Assembly: GCA_017622085.1 (NCBI GenBank)
Contig: JAGARU010000061.1
Coordinates: 35,508 to 99,507, forward strand
Direction: 5' to 3'
DNA length: 64,000 nt
DNA from: Clostridia bacterium
GTDB lineage: Bacteria; Bacillota; Clostridia; Oscillospirales; CAG-272
In this document: positions 16,953-26,462 of the stretch, one piece after another
How positions within the stretch are numbered: position 1 is the stretch's first letter
Layout: each line of letters begins with the position of its first letter
Program-made: the position numbers and the translations under genes
Notes under the pieces: generated by a model
What the model was told of the DNA's origin: nothing
The model's database searches: none
Seen by the model: only the letters and a program-made list of their open reading frames with translations

Positions 16953-16989
16953 CTTGATATTCGTCCCCTTTTTTGCTAAAATTAGAGTG

Positions 16990-17008
16990 TTATACGATCG
17001 TGTATAAT
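16990..17008 (+). promoter_or_regulatory. -10 element and palindrome upstream of the TSCPD gene
   Basis: TATAAT at 17003-17008 lies about 50 nt before the TSCPD start; the -35 is weak (TTAGAG, 15-nt spacer). The -10 is embedded in an 18-nt imperfect palindrome with TTATAC and GTATAA arms (16990-17007) that reads similarly toward trmB, so it could be an operator or just two facing -10 boxes. Confidence 0.4.
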
Positions 17009-17058
17009 CTTACCACATTTTTTTTAAAAAATCTACACATTTTTATAAGGAGAATCTT

Positions 17059-17316
17059 ATGAATTTCACTTACAAGACGAAAGGTACCTGTTCCTCCGAA
17101 ATTTCCTTTGATCTGGAGGGCGGTATTATTAAAAACGTTGTGTTCCGCGGCGGTTGCAATGGCAACCTGAAGGCGATCTCCAAATTGGTTGAGGGTCAGG
17201 AGGCAACCCACATTATTGAAATTCTTAAGGGTAATACCTGCGGTCCTCGTGACACCTCCTGTGCAGACCAGCTGAGCAAAGCGCTTGAATCTGCTCTGGT
17301 TGCACAGAACGCTTGA
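17059..17316 (+). CDS. TSCPD domain-containing protein
   Basis: 85-residue protein of the small stand-alone TSCPD family. The domain also occurs at the C terminus of some B12-dependent ribonucleotide reductases. Visible: FRGGCNGNLKAISKLVEG, and the Cys-bearing TCGPRDTSCADQLSKAL, with three conserved cysteines suggesting metal or redox chemistry. Good ribosome site (AAGGAG). 4 nt before polA, so probably co-transcribed. Biochemical role unknown. Confidence 0.85.
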   Translation: MNFTYKTKGTCSSEISFDLEGGIIKNVVFRGGCNGNLKAISKLVEGQEATHIIEILKGNTCGPRDTSCADQLSKALESALVAQNA

Positions 17317-17320
17317 TGCA

Positions 17321-19852
17321 ATGAAAAAGCTTCTTATCGTTGACGGAAACAGCATTTTAAATCGCGCTTATTACGGTATACGCCCGCTCACTACAAGAAA
17401 CGGGCTTTTTACCAATGCGGTATTTGGGGTGGCTAACATCCTAAAAAAGCACTTGGATGCTCTTTGCCCCGACTATGCGGTGGTTGCCTTTGACCTGAAA
17501 GCACCCACCTTCCGTCATAAAACGTACGACCTTTATAAGGCAAACCGACATCCCATGCCGGATGAGCTTCGCATGCAATTGCCCTACATCCGGGAGTGTG
17601 TGGCTGATCTTGGCTTTCACGTTTTGGAGTGCGAGGGGTATGAGGCAGACGACGTAATCGGAACCGTTGCCCGCATGGGCGACGAGGACGAGGACGTTTG
17701 CACCTACATTCTCACCGGAGACCGCGATTCGCTTCAGCTTTTGACGGAGAAAACTTCGGTTATTCTCGCAAAAACCAAGGAGGACGTGCATTTTACGCCA
17801 CAGGTCTTCCTTGCGGAATTCGGCGTTCCGGCGGATCATTACGTAGACGTTAAGGCATTGATGGGTGATTCCTCCGATAACATTCCCGGTGTGCCCGGAA
17901 TTGGAGAAAAGACCGCGTTCCGACTGATCGCGGATCACGGGTCCTTGGATGCGATTTACACTAACCTTGAGGAGGCTTCCCTCACACCCTCGGTCAAGCG
18001 CAAGCTGGCAGACGGAAAGGAATCGGCTTACTTGTCCCAGTTTTTGGCGCGGATCGATCGGCACGTACCACTTGATGCTTCTCTTGAAGCGCTGACTTAT
18101 GACGGAATCCGCAAGGGTGACTTAAAGGGACTGTTTGAGCGGTTGGAATTCTATGCCCTGATCGGTAAATTTGATTTAAACGACGTAGAATCACCCAAAG
18201 AGGTGGTAACGGAAGCAGTAACCTTGCCTGCACCCGTAGAGGTGGCTGAATTGCCCCAAACCATTGCGGCAGAGGTTCCCGTTGCGGTATCCTTTATGCC
18301 GGATGGCACGCTTTTGCTGTGCGGTGACGGCTTCTCCTACAAGGTTATCTCCCCGTCCGATGAGGCTGTGGGCAAATTTTTGAGTTCCCATGCGTGCATT
18401 TATCATGATTACAAGACCGTTTATGCGCGGTTTTTGAATCTTGGATTTGAACTTCCCTGCCACTTTGATACGTTGCTTGGCGCTTACGTGCTGGATTCTG
18501 CCCAAGGAAATGCGGCAAAGGAGCGAATTCTCTCGCGCTACTGTAAAAATTACTGCGAGGATGTAGCGTACGATGCACAAATGGTATACGACGCCTACAA
18601 GGCTATGCGGCAGGAGCTCTCAGAGGTTGGCTCTCTTTCGCTACTGAACGACGTTGAGATTCCCTTGGCCGCAGTGCTTGCCCGAATGGAACGCACAGGC
18701 TGCGCGGTGGATATGGATGGCGTTCGCGCTTATGCTGAGGTGCTTCGGCAGACGGCGGAGGATCTGAAGGCACGGATTCACTTTGCGGCGGGCATGGAAT
18801 TTAACATCAATTCTCCTCATCAGCTCGGTCACGTGCTCTTTGAGGTAATGGGCTTGCCCCATGGAAAAAAGACAAAAACCGGATACTCTACAAACGCGGA
18901 GATTCTGGAAAAGCTTCGGCCGAGCAATGCCATTGTCGGTGATATTCTGGACTACCGCAAGGTCACCAAGCTGATCAGCACCTACTGCGACGGGTTGGAA
19001 AAGGTGATCGATGAGGGTTCTCGCGTGCATACCAGCTTCAACCAGACGGTAACGGCTACGGGCCGTCTTTCTTCTACGGACCCGAACCTGCAGAACATTC
19101 CCGTGCGGGAGGAGCTGGGACGGGAGCTGAGAAAATACTTTGTGGCAGACGGGGCTGACCGTGTGCTGGTGGATGCGGACTATTCGCAGATCGAGCTCCG
19201 TTTACTGGCGCATTTGTCCGGTGACCGGGCAATGATCCACGCCTTTCTCAGCGGAGAGGACTTCCACCGTCAAACGGCCTCTCAGGTATTTGGCGTGCCG
19301 CTTGATGAAGTGACGTCGGAGCTTAGAAAGCGGGCCAAGGCTGTCAACTTCGGTATTGTCTATGGAATCGGTGCGTATTCCCTCTCTCGGGATCTGAACA
19401 TTACAACCAAAGAAGCTTCGGCCTATATTTCCGGCTATCTTGACACGTACCGGGAGGTTGACGGCTACTTAAAGAGCGCAATTGCCAAGGCGAAAGCAGA
19501 TGGCTACACCACCACCATGTTCTCCCGTCGGCGGTACATTCCCGAGCTTGCCGCCTCCAACAAAATGACGCAGGCCTTTGGTGAGCGAGTGGCCATGAAC
19601 AGCCCGATTCAAGGATCTGCGGCGGATATTATCAAGATTGCCATGATTCGGGTAGACCGCGCTCTTCGGGATGCGGGTATTGATGCTCAGCTGATTTTGC
19701 AGGTACACGATGAGCTGATTCTGGAATCAGCCAAGGACTGTGCCGACAAGGCCGCCGCCATTTTAAAACATGAAATGGAGAACGCTGCCAAGTGTGCCGT
19801 TCCGCTTACCGTTGAGGTTGGCATTGGCGACAACTGGTACAGCGCAAAATGA
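17321..19852 (+). CDS. polA: DNA polymerase I
   Basis: 843-residue repair and Okazaki-fragment polymerase. N-terminal 5'-3' exonuclease (about 1-290; LLIVDGNSILNRAYYG, YEADDVIGT, LTGDRDSLQLL, GDSSDNIPGVPGIGEKTA). A middle domain (about 310-460) with no visible DxE exonuclease motif, so proofreading is probably lost, as in other Firmicutes PolA. C-terminal polymerase: motif A DADYSQIELR (D618), O-helix KRAKAVNFGIVYG, motif C QVHDELILE (H796, D797). ATG at 17321 is 4 nt after the TSCPD stop. The stop overlaps the DUF362 start. Confidence 0.97.
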   Translation: MKKLLIVDGNSILNRAYYGIRPLTTRNGLFTNAVFGVANILKKHLDALCPDYAVVAFDLKAPTFRHKTYDLYKANRHPMPDELRMQLPYIRECVADLGFHVLECEGYEADDVIGTVARMGDEDEDVCTYILTGDRDSLQLLTEKTSVILAKTKEDVHFTPQVFLAEFGVPADHYVDVKALMGDSSDNIPGVPGIGEKTAFRLIADHGSLDAIYTNLEEASLTPSVKRKLADGKESAYLSQFLARIDRHVPLDASLEALTYDGIRKGDLKGLFERLEFYALIGKFDLNDVESPKEVVTEAVTLPAPVEVAELPQTIAAEVPVAVSFMPDGTLLLCGDGFSYKVISPSDEAVGKFLSSHACIYHDYKTVYARFLNLGFELPCHFDTLLGAYVLDSAQGNAAKERILSRYCKNYCEDVAYDAQMVYDAYKAMRQELSEVGSLSLLNDVEIPLAAVLARMERTGCAVDMDGVRAYAEVLRQTAEDLKARIHFAAGMEFNINSPHQLGHVLFEVMGLPHGKKTKTGYSTNAEILEKLRPSNAIVGDILDYRKVTKLISTYCDGLEKVIDEGSRVHTSFNQTVTATGRLSSTDPNLQNIPVREELGRELRKYFVADGADRVLVDADYSQIELRLLAHLSGDRAMIHAFLSGEDFHRQTASQVFGVPLDEVTSELRKRAKAVNFGIVYGIGAYSLSRDLNITTKEASAYISGYLDTYREVDGYLKSAIAKAKADGYTTTMFSRRRYIPELAASNKMTQAFGERVAMNSPIQGSAADIIKIAMIRVDRALRDAGIDAQLILQVHDELILESAKDCADKAAAILKHEMENAAKCAVPLTVEVGIGDNWYSAK

Positions 19853-21021
19853 TTATGAATGATAAGCCTATAGTTGCGCTTGCTCGGTGCGAGCGTTACG
19901 ACGTTTCTTTGATCAAAGCAATACTGCGAGAGCATTTTTCGGCTTTGGGAATTGATCTCACGACATATCGTGGCAAAAAAATACTGATCAAGCCTAATCT
20001 GGTTATGAAAAAAGCGCCCGATGGAGCCGCTACCACCCATCCGGCCGCGCTGGAGGCGCTGATCCTTCTTTTGAAAGAGGCCGGATGCGAAAATATCTGC
20101 TTGGCTGACAGCCCCGGTGGGCAATACGTGGAGGCGCGGCTTCGCTCCGTTTATCGAGAAAGCGGTATGGAGGAGCTGGCTGAGCGTACAGGTATTTCTT
20201 TGAATTACGATACAACGTTCCTCGAGGTGTCCAATCCAGAGGGTTCCTTCTCTAAAAGCTTTAATATCATTCGTCCAGTCTATGAGGCAGAGGTAATCTT
20301 TGATTTTTGCAAGCTGAAGTCTCATTCTCTGACACGGCTGAGCGGAGCGGTAAAAAATCTCTTTGGATGTGTGCCCGGCATACAGAAATTTGAGATGCAT
20401 GCCCGCTTTGATAACGTAACGGATTTTTCGGCTATGCTGACGGATCTTTGTGCTTACGTTATGCGCGGACGGGAATTTGTTGCCATTTGCGATGCGGTAT
20501 ACGGTATGGAGGGCAACGGCCCTACGGCCGGGGAGCCAAAGTATATCGGTGCTATCCTTACCTCCCGCAATCCTTTTGCGCTGGACGCGCTTGGCGCATG
20601 GATGATTGGCGCGGAGGGTGTTGACACCATTTTGAAGGGCGAGGAGCTGGGCTACTGCTCGGCTAAGCTTGAGGATATTACCGTTTTGGGTGAGGATCCC
20701 GAGGCGCTGAAGCCAGCAGAATTCAAGCAACCCGAGGGATGCGAAAAGAAGTTTTTAAACAACTTCTCAAACATACTTGGTGGACGGTTGGTAAAATTCT
20801 TCCAGCCTCACCCGGAGATCAATCACAAAAAATGCGTGGGATGCGGCGAATGTGTGCGATCCTGCCCGGTAAAAACCATTCAGCTCGTTGAAAAGAAAAA
20901 CGGAAAAAAGGTGGCAAAAATTGAGCATCTCACCTGCATCCGTTGCTACTGCTGTCAAGAGCTTTGTCCCTTCAAGGCGGTAAAGATCAAAAAGAATCCC
21001 ATTATTACGCTTTTACACTGA
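19849..21021 (+). CDS. DUF362 protein with two 4Fe-4S clusters
   Basis: 390 residues. The N-terminal DUF362 domain (about 5-300; KKILIKPNLVMKKAPDGAAT, TTHPAALEALILLLKEAG, LADSPGG, FCKLKSHSLTRLSGAVKNLF) is followed by a C-terminal ferredoxin domain with CVGCGECVRSCPV and CIRCYCCQELCP, enough cysteines for two 4Fe-4S clusters. The family is widespread in anaerobes and its reaction is not established; a redox role is inferred. It overlaps polA by 4 nt and precedes ispE by 7 nt. No signal peptide. Confidence 0.9.
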   Translation: MIMNDKPIVALARCERYDVSLIKAILREHFSALGIDLTTYRGKKILIKPNLVMKKAPDGAATTHPAALEALILLLKEAGCENICLADSPGGQYVEARLRSVYRESGMEELAERTGISLNYDTTFLEVSNPEGSFSKSFNIIRPVYEAEVIFDFCKLKSHSLTRLSGAVKNLFGCVPGIQKFEMHARFDNVTDFSAMLTDLCAYVMRGREFVAICDAVYGMEGNGPTAGEPKYIGAILTSRNPFALDALGAWMIGAEGVDTILKGEELGYCSAKLEDITVLGEDPEALKPAEFKQPEGCEKKFLNNFSNILGGRLVKFFQPHPEINHKKCVGCGECVRSCPVKTIQLVEKKNGKKVAKIEHLTCIRCYCCQELCPFKAVKIKKNPIITLLH

Positions 21022-21028
21022 GGAAATC

Positions 21029-21904
21029 ATGAAGTTAACCGAAACTGCTTACGGAAAAATCAATCTGTACCTTGATCTGACCGGCATTCGCGCGGACGGC
21101 TACCACGAGATCTGCACAGTGATGCAAAGTGTATCTCTGTGTGACACGATGATGCTGGAGGTAATTCCTCACGAGGAATTTTCCGTTTCGCTTATCTGCA
21201 ACGGAGCGGATTTGGGATGTGGCGACGATAATCTGATCGTTCGTGCCGCCAAGCGTATGGCCGCCCGCTATCCGAACGTCAGCGGTATCCACCGTTTTGA
21301 GCTGGAAAAGCACATTCCCATTGCCGCCGGCATGGCCGGAGGCAGTGCAGACGCGGCTGCAGTATTGCGTTTGATGAATCGGGCTCACGAACTGAGCTTA
21401 TCAACAAAAGAGCTGCAAAAGATCGGTGCCACGATCGGAGCGGACGTTCCCTTCTGTATCTGTGGCGGAACGGCTCTTTGCGAGGGAATTGGAGAAAAAA
21501 TCACTCAGTTTCCCTCCCCAGATGATTTTTATCTGGCTGTTGCCATTGGCGCCTCCTCCGTCAGTACACCGGCCGCCTTTCGGGCGCTGGACGAAAAGTT
21601 CCACGGAGATTACAGCACACATACAGGTATTACTATGATAGGAGACCGATTCAAAAATGGAGAATCCTGTGCCAAGCAGCTTTACAATCTCTTTGAAGAG
21701 GTCATTCTACCGGCCGATCCTCATGCCGGACGGATACGCGCTTTGCTTACGGAAAATCATGCTTTGGGAGCATTGATGAGCGGAAGTGGGCCCTCTGTTT
21801 TCGGCATCTTTGCCTCTCGCGACAAGGCGCAAGAAGCGGTTGATCGGCTGAAGGATCTCGGCTATCGGGCCTACCTATGCTATACGATCAAAAAATACGC
21901 ATAA
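21029..21904 (+). CDS. ispE: 4-diphosphocytidyl-2-C-methyl-D-erythritol kinase
   Basis: 291-residue GHMP kinase of the MEP isoprenoid pathway; phosphorylates CDP-methylerythritol at the 2-hydroxyl. Substrate motif AYGKINLYLDLTGIRADGYH (N terminus), ATP-binding glycine loop IPIAAGMAGGSADAAA (about 92-107), GADVPFCICGGTA, and motif III MSGSGPSVFGIF near the C terminus. Normal length. Ribosome site GAGGAAATC before the ATG. Last gene before a strong terminator. Confidence 0.97.
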   Translation: MKLTETAYGKINLYLDLTGIRADGYHEICTVMQSVSLCDTMMLEVIPHEEFSVSLICNGADLGCGDDNLIVRAAKRMAARYPNVSGIHRFELEKHIPIAAGMAGGSADAAAVLRLMNRAHELSLSTKELQKIGATIGADVPFCICGGTALCEGIGEKITQFPSPDDFYLAVAIGASSVSTPAAFRALDEKFHGDYSTHTGITMIGDRFKNGESCAKQLYNLFEEVILPADPHAGRIRALLTENHALGALMSGSGPSVFGIFASRDKAQEAVDRLKDLGYRAYLCYTIKKYA

Positions 21905-21927
21905 GCTTCGCGTATGCTATAAATGAT

Positions 21928-21974
21928 AAAGAGCAAGAACAAAAGGACTATCCTCTTGTTCTTGCTCTTTCTTT
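21928..21974 (+). terminator. Intrinsic terminator after ispE
   Basis: 15-bp stem AAAGAGCAAGAACAA / TTGTTCTTGCTCTTT followed by CTTTT. Confidence 0.93.
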
Positions 21975-22000
21975 TGTTGTGCGAGTCCTGTCGAAATTCG

Positions 22001-22029
22001 TTGACTTTCCGTCTCTTTCGTGGTACAAT
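22001..22029 (+). promoter_or_regulatory. Sigma-A promoter of the uracil permease-upp operon
   Basis: -35 TTGACT (22001-22006), 17-nt spacer, -10 TACAAT (22024-22029). The leader to the first ATG is only about 45 nt, with no room for a PyrR-type attenuator. Confidence 0.85.
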
Positions 22030-22081
22030 AATTGGCAAGGATCTATGATCCGTTTACAACAAAATATTGGAGGAATCCGAA

Positions 22082-23452
22082 ATGGCTAAAAACCTGGTTT
22101 ATGACATCCACGACAGACCGAAGTTCGGTCAAATGCTCATCTTTGCGATCTAGCAGTTGCTTGCAATCATGGCGGCAACGATCGCGGTTCCCGCAATCGT
22201 CGGAAACGGTATGTCGGCTTCTGCCGCTTTGTTCGGCGCCGGCATTGGTACCCTTGTTTATCAGCTCTTTACCAAATTCCGCAGCCCCGTGTTCCTTGGT
22301 TCATCCTTTGCCTTCATCGGTTCTATGACCGCGGCCTTTGCCGGTGCAACAAGCTCCGCTCTCGGTTACCTTGGTCTGATCTTTGGTGCAGTATTTGCCG
22401 GCTTGGTATATGTGGTTATCGCGCTTATTGTAAAATTCGCCGGCGTTAACTGGATCAACCGTTTGATGCCTGCGGCTGTTATTGGCCCCACCGTTGCCAT
22501 TATCGGTCTTTCTCTGTCTGACGAGGCGATTAAGGACGTATTCTCCTACGGTCCTCAGGACAGTCAGAAGTCCTTCATCATGAGCACCAACCTTTGGATT
22601 TCTCTCCTCTGCGCTCTTGTAACACTGGTTATAGTTATTCTTTGCGCCACCTATGGCAAGAAGATGGCCAAGCTGATTCCTTTTATTATCGGTATTCTTT
22701 CCGGCTATGCTGTAGCTCTCATCTTTACAGTTATCGGCATCGCCGCCGGTGTAGACGCGCTTAAGATCATCGATCTTGCCCCCTTCCAGGCTCTGGTTGA
22801 GGGTGGAGTTGGTCTGAAAACGTTCCTTTCTATCCCTGACTTCTCCTTCGTTAAAGCGGCAAAAGGAATCGGCGACTTCACCCCCGCATATCTTGCGACC
22901 ATTGCAGTTGCGTATATTCCCGTTGCCTTCGTTGTATATGCAGAGCATATTGCAGACCACAAGAACCTTTCCACCATTATTGAGGCGGATCTCTTGGAGA
23001 ATCCCGGTCTTCATCGTACGCTTCTCGGCGACGGTGTTGGCTCCATTGCCGGTGCGTTCTTCGGCGGTTGCCCCAACACCACCTACGGTGAATCCGTTGG
23101 ATGCGTTGCGATTACCAGAAATGCGTCCGTAGCTACCATTACCACTACGGCAATCATGGCGATCCTGATCTCCTTCATTTCTCCCTTTGTTGCCTTCCTT
23201 GACTCCATCCCCGGATGTGTCATGGGTGGTGCTTGCATCACGCTGTACGGATTTATTGCAGTATCCGGTCTTAAGATGATCCAGAAGGTTGATCTTGAAG
23301 ACAATGCAAACCTCTTCACCGTATCGGTAATCCTGATTACCGGTATCGGCGGAATGGCGATGGCCATTGGCCCGGTTACCATCACGGCAATTGCTGCTGC
23401 GCTGATCCTTGGTATTGTAGTTAACATTCTGCTCCATCGGAAAAAGAACTGA
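22082..23452 (+). CDS. uraA: Uracil permease (NCS2 family), interrupted by an in-frame amber codon
   Basis: Nucleobase/H+ symporter of the NCS2 family, about 456 codons with some 12-14 membrane helices. Translation starts naturally at the ATG at 22082 (GGAGGAATCCGAA upstream) and reads MAKNLVYDIHDRPKFGQ, then LIFAI. Codon 24 is TAG (22151-22153), and the frame continues without any other stop as QLLAIMAATIAVPAIVGNG to 23452. By comparison with NCS2 proteins the TAG replaces the glutamine of the helix-1 motif (QH or QQ before LLA-type residues), so CAG to TAG is the simplest change. Possible restarts (TTG 22157, ATG 22169) have no ribosome site. Downstream motifs are intact: VFLGSSFAF, GCPNTTYGES, VCITRNAS-like VAITRNAS. 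Operon with upp. Nonsense mutant, sequence error, or suppressed gene. Confidence 0.88.
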
Positions 23453-23470
23453 TCAAAAGGAGATACTAAC

Positions 23471-24118
23471 ATGAAAAATTACGATAACGTAGTGATCTTT
23501 GACCATCCGCTCATTCGCCACAAGATTGCAATTCTCCGCGATGAAAAGACCAGCACTAAGGAATTCCGCGAGCTGGTTGAGGAAATTACAACTCTTATGA
23601 CATACGAATGCTTTAAGGATGACGTTCCTACCATTGAAAAGCAGGTAACAACTCCTCTTGAAACTTGCACGCAGACTATAGTAAAGGATAACTCGGTTGC
23701 CATCGTTCCGATCCTTCGTGCAGGACTTGGCATGGTTAACGGAATCCATGCACTGTTCCCTTCCGCACGGGTAGGCCATATCGGCATGTACCGTGACGAG
23801 GAGACTCTTGAGCCCCAGTCCTACTACTGCAAATTGCCCCACGACATTGACGATGAAGAAAAACTGGTACTGCTGGTTGACCCCATGCTGGCTACCGGCG
23901 GAAGTGCGTGCGATGCCATCAATCTGCTGAAGAAGAGAGGCTGCAAGCACATTAAGTTTATGGCGATCATCGGTGCACCCGAGGGCGTTTCCCGCGTGGC
24001 GGAGGCGCATCCCGACGTAAAGATTTACGTTTCCACCCTGGACCGTTGTCTGAACGACAAGGGATACATTCTTCCCGGTCTTGGCGATGCGGGTGACCGA
24101 CTCTTCGGAACCAAATAA
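23471..24118 (+). CDS. upp: Uracil phosphoribosyltransferase
   Basis: 215-residue salvage enzyme that makes UMP from uracil and PRPP. Type I PRTase motifs: [25 protein letters not shown], and the PRPP loop [13 protein letters not shown]. The C-terminal uracil-binding segment [19 protein letters not shown] is complete. AAAGGAG precedes the ATG. 18 nt after the permease on the same transcript, so uptake and activation of uracil are linked; an inactive permease would break this pair. Confidence 0.97.
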   Translation: MKNYDNVVIFDHPLIRHKIAILRDEKTSTKEFRELVEEITTLMTYECFKDDVPTIEKQVTTPLETCTQTIVKDNSVAIVPILRAGLGMVNGIHALFPSARVGHIGMYRDEETLEPQSYYCKLPHDIDDEEKLVLLVDPMLATGGSACDAINLLKKRGCKHIKFMAIIGAPEGVSRVAEAHPDVKIYVSTLDRCLNDKGYILPGLGDAGDRLFGTK

Positions 24119-24128
24119 GATGAATATA

Positions 24129-24165
24129 AAAGGACAGAGAATTTTACGTTCTCTGTCCTTTGTTT
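24129..24165. terminator. Bidirectional intrinsic terminator
   Basis: AAAGGACAGAGAA-7 nt-TTCTCTGTCCTTT, between convergent upp and the HAD gene. Confidence 0.93.
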
Positions 24166-24944
24166 TATGAAATTTCGCGGTCAAGATCTGCGATGACCTG
24201 AGCAATGGCATCTTCATGACAAGCCACTGTTATACGGGTAGCGCGAGCCTTGACACCGGGATGGGCGGAGGACGGTGCATAGCTGATATCTGCCACCTCA
24301 AACATGGGCAGGTCATTTTCATAGTCCCCGCAGGCAATTACCGTTTTTACCCGATCTCCCAGGTAATGCTTCAAACGAAGCACGCCCTGGCCCTTTGTAT
24401 CCTTGAAGCTTTGGATCTCAATTCCGTAGTACCAGCTTCGGTAAATACCGTATCGATCTGAAAAGGCTTTCTGCACGCGAGCGGTTACTTCATCTGAGTT
24501 CTCAGACTCCATGCGGGTCAGAACTTTAAGGAGCTGATCCGGGGGCATGCCCTCCTTGGCCTTTGCGGGAGCATAGTCGGCGGCCTTCATGTGAAAATCC
24601 TTGCCGTTTCCGCAAAAGGTCAGATCAACAATTTCCGGTGCAAGCGCCAGGATGGTGGGCAAATCCTCATAAATGGACGGCTCCATGTGCCCTTCGTACA
24701 AGGTCGTATCCGTGGCTGGATCGTACATTACAGAGCCATTATAGCAGAGCATGGGAGCATTTGGCACAAAAATATCGTTGTAGGATGCAAAATGGTGGTG
24801 GGACCGTCCGGTAGACAGGGTGAAAAGCCCGCCTTCCCTTTGAAAATGGCGTACGGCTTCTGCATTTTTCTCTGAAATCACAGATGCGTTCGCAAAGGTT
24901 CCGTCAAAGTCGCTACAGATCAGGATTCCCTCAAATTTTCCCAT
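24165..24944 (-). CDS. Cof-type HAD hydrolase
   Basis: 259-residue phosphatase of the Cof subfamily (type IIB cap). Motif I ICSDFDGTFANAS with the nucleophile Asp near residue 10; TLSTGRSHHH as motif II; C-terminal VIACGDYENDLPMFEVAD as motif IV. Such enzymes act on sugar phosphates, nucleotides or flavin phosphates; the substrate is not known. ATG at 24944 chosen from GGAGGAAAATAAT. It follows the serine hydrolase by 1 nt on the same strand, so they form an operon. Confidence 0.92.
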   Translation of the reverse strand: MGKFEGILICSDFDGTFANASVISEKNAEAVRHFQREGGLFTLSTGRSHHHFASYNDIFVPNAPMLCYNGSVMYDPATDTTLYEGHMEPSIYEDLPTILALAPEIVDLTFCGNGKDFHMKAADYAPAKAKEGMPPDQLLKVLTRMESENSDEVTARVQKAFSDRYGIYRSWYYGIEIQSFKDTKGQGVLRLKHYLGDRVKTVIACGDYENDLPMFEVADISYAPSSAHPGVKARATRITVACHEDAIAQVIADLDREIS

Positions 24945-24945
24945 A

Positions 24946-26400
24946 TTATTTTCCTCCGGGATAAGTATGGCCGCTGAGCCTCTGACAGGAATCGCGAAGG
25001 AGCCAATCCCGGTGGGTATCGATCTTAACATGGGCATGATCCTCGGTCAGATCGAACACGTAGAACAGGTGATGGGACGCGTTATTCATACGGATAAAGA
25101 GCATGGGCTTACCATCCTTAATTTCATAGCTGGCAAAGCCGCGAACGCGTTCTACTTCCTCGATGCGGATAAAATCGTGGAGCTTGGGCTTAACGCCCTT
25201 ACCGAAGAAGGCGCAAGGAATCCATTCACCGTTACCGGCCAGAACCGTATGGAGATGCTTTCCGTCGGAGAAGGCAAATTCCAGCTTATCTTCCACTGTG
25301 CGAAGGCGGAATCGGGTGATCTCCATAGGATTGGGATCAGCCACGTACCATGTGCCGTTTCCGTTAAAGGTGGTTTCTGTGGTAGAATACGGTACGTAGT
25401 CGGGGATATGAAGATCCTCTACGTAGGTATCGTCCTGGTCCGTCAGGTGCTTAACCAATGTGGTTACGGCATCCATTTCGTACTGCATATCGGCAATCAT
25501 GCCCTGTACGGCAACCACCGTCTGAGACTCGGGAAGAACCAGGCAGAGCTGACCCATAGCGCCGTCCCCGCGAAAGCCATCATCGTGGTTGACCCAAAAC
25601 TGATAACCGTATCCACTGGTCCAGTCCTTGCTTCCGTTGCCGGAATTGTCAGAATGAGCTTTGGTCGCTTCACGCACCCACTCTTCGGACAAAATTCTCT
25701 GGCCGTTATACACACCGCCATTCAAATACAGGTGCCCCAGCTTTATGATATCGTCGTTGGCAATATGCAGACCGGTGCCGGATTCGCTTGTGCCGTCCTT
25801 GACTCTTGTCCAGCTGACACCCTCAATGCCCAGCTTCGGGAACAGCTTGATACCCAGATAATCCAGCGTATCAAGACCGGTTTTGGCACGAATGATAGCA
25901 CCAAGAAGCAGGGTTGCACCGGTATTATAAGCAAAATGCGTACCGGGCTCATAGGGGATCGGAAGGGCGAGCCACGCCTTCACAAGGTCATCTTCGTTCA
26001 TTACCTTCGGGAAAACACAGCAATCGTGGCCGGTGTTCATGGAGAGAACGTGCCGAACCTTCATCTTTTTCAGGTTTTCCGGCACAGCTTCCGGCAGCTT
26101 GTCGGCAAAAATATCGACGATGTAATCCTCTACGCTGAGGATCCCCTCGTCCTGCGCCAAGCCGATGGCGGTGGATGTGAAGCTCTTGCTGAGCGAATAG
26201 ACCTCCCTTTTATCCGTGCAGCGGTAAGGGGCGGGCGCGATGCGGAGCATACACTCGCCCTTTTGATGGATCTGGATGGTATGAACGTACTCGCCGATGA
26301 CAAGGTGCGGATTTTGGATGCGATACTCCGCCATGGTGTCAAAGAAGTCACGCACTGCACGGCGACTCACGTTCTTGTGTAAATAAATTTCGTGTTCCAT
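24946..26400 (-). CDS. Serine hydrolase of the beta-lactamase class C fold
   Basis: 484 residues, no signal peptide. The catalytic SxxK is VYSLSKSF (Ser near residue 71), with Tyr in FAYNTGATLLLGAI and YLNGGVYNGQRIL after it, giving the class C/esterase EstB layout. The C-terminal 130 residues form an extra beta-rich domain. Relatives include esterases, D-aminopeptidases and 6-aminohexanoate hydrolases, so resistance should not be assumed. ATG at 26400 preferred (GGAAGAAGACT upstream). It is followed directly by the Cof-type phosphatase. Confidence 0.88.
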   Translation of the reverse strand: MEHEIYLHKNVSRRAVRDFFDTMAEYRIQNPHLVIGEYVHTIQIHQKGECMLRIAPAPYRCTDKREVYSLSKSFTSTAIGLAQDEGILSVEDYIVDIFADKLPEAVPENLKKMKVRHVLSMNTGHDCCVFPKVMNEDDLVKAWLALPIPYEPGTHFAYNTGATLLLGAIIRAKTGLDTLDYLGIKLFPKLGIEGVSWTRVKDGTSESGTGLHIANDDIIKLGHLYLNGGVYNGQRILSEEWVREATKAHSDNSGNGSKDWTSGYGYQFWVNHDDGFRGDGAMGQLCLVLPESQTVVAVQGMIADMQYEMDAVTTLVKHLTDQDDTYVEDLHIPDYVPYSTTETTFNGNGTWYVADPNPMEITRFRLRTVEDKLEFAFSDGKHLHTVLAGNGEWIPCAFFGKGVKPKLHDFIRIEEVERVRGFASYEIKDGKPMLFIRMNNASHHLFYVFDLTEDHAHVKIDTHRDWLLRDSCQRLSGHTYPGGK

Positions 26401-26421
26401 AGTCTTCTTCCTTTTAAAAAG

Positions 26422-26451
26422 CAAGACTGCCGAAATGCTTCGGCAGTCTTG
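26422..26451 (-). terminator. Intrinsic terminator after the oxidoreductase gene
   Basis: CAAGACTGCCGAA-ATGC-TTCGGCAGTCTTG followed on the minus strand by CTTTTT. It separates the oxidoreductase unit from the serine hydrolase. Confidence 0.93.
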
Positions 26452-26462
26452 AATCAACTGAA

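Noticed and set aside
22151..22153. Pyrrolysine or selenocysteine insertion at the permease TAG
   Set aside because: Selenocysteine uses TGA; pyrrolysine sites are in methyltransferases and the position is a conserved glutamine in the family. No pyl genes are in the window.
24946..26400. Beta-lactamase conferring resistance
   Set aside because: Class C fold but no signal peptide and an extra C-terminal domain; esterase or peptidase activity is as likely.
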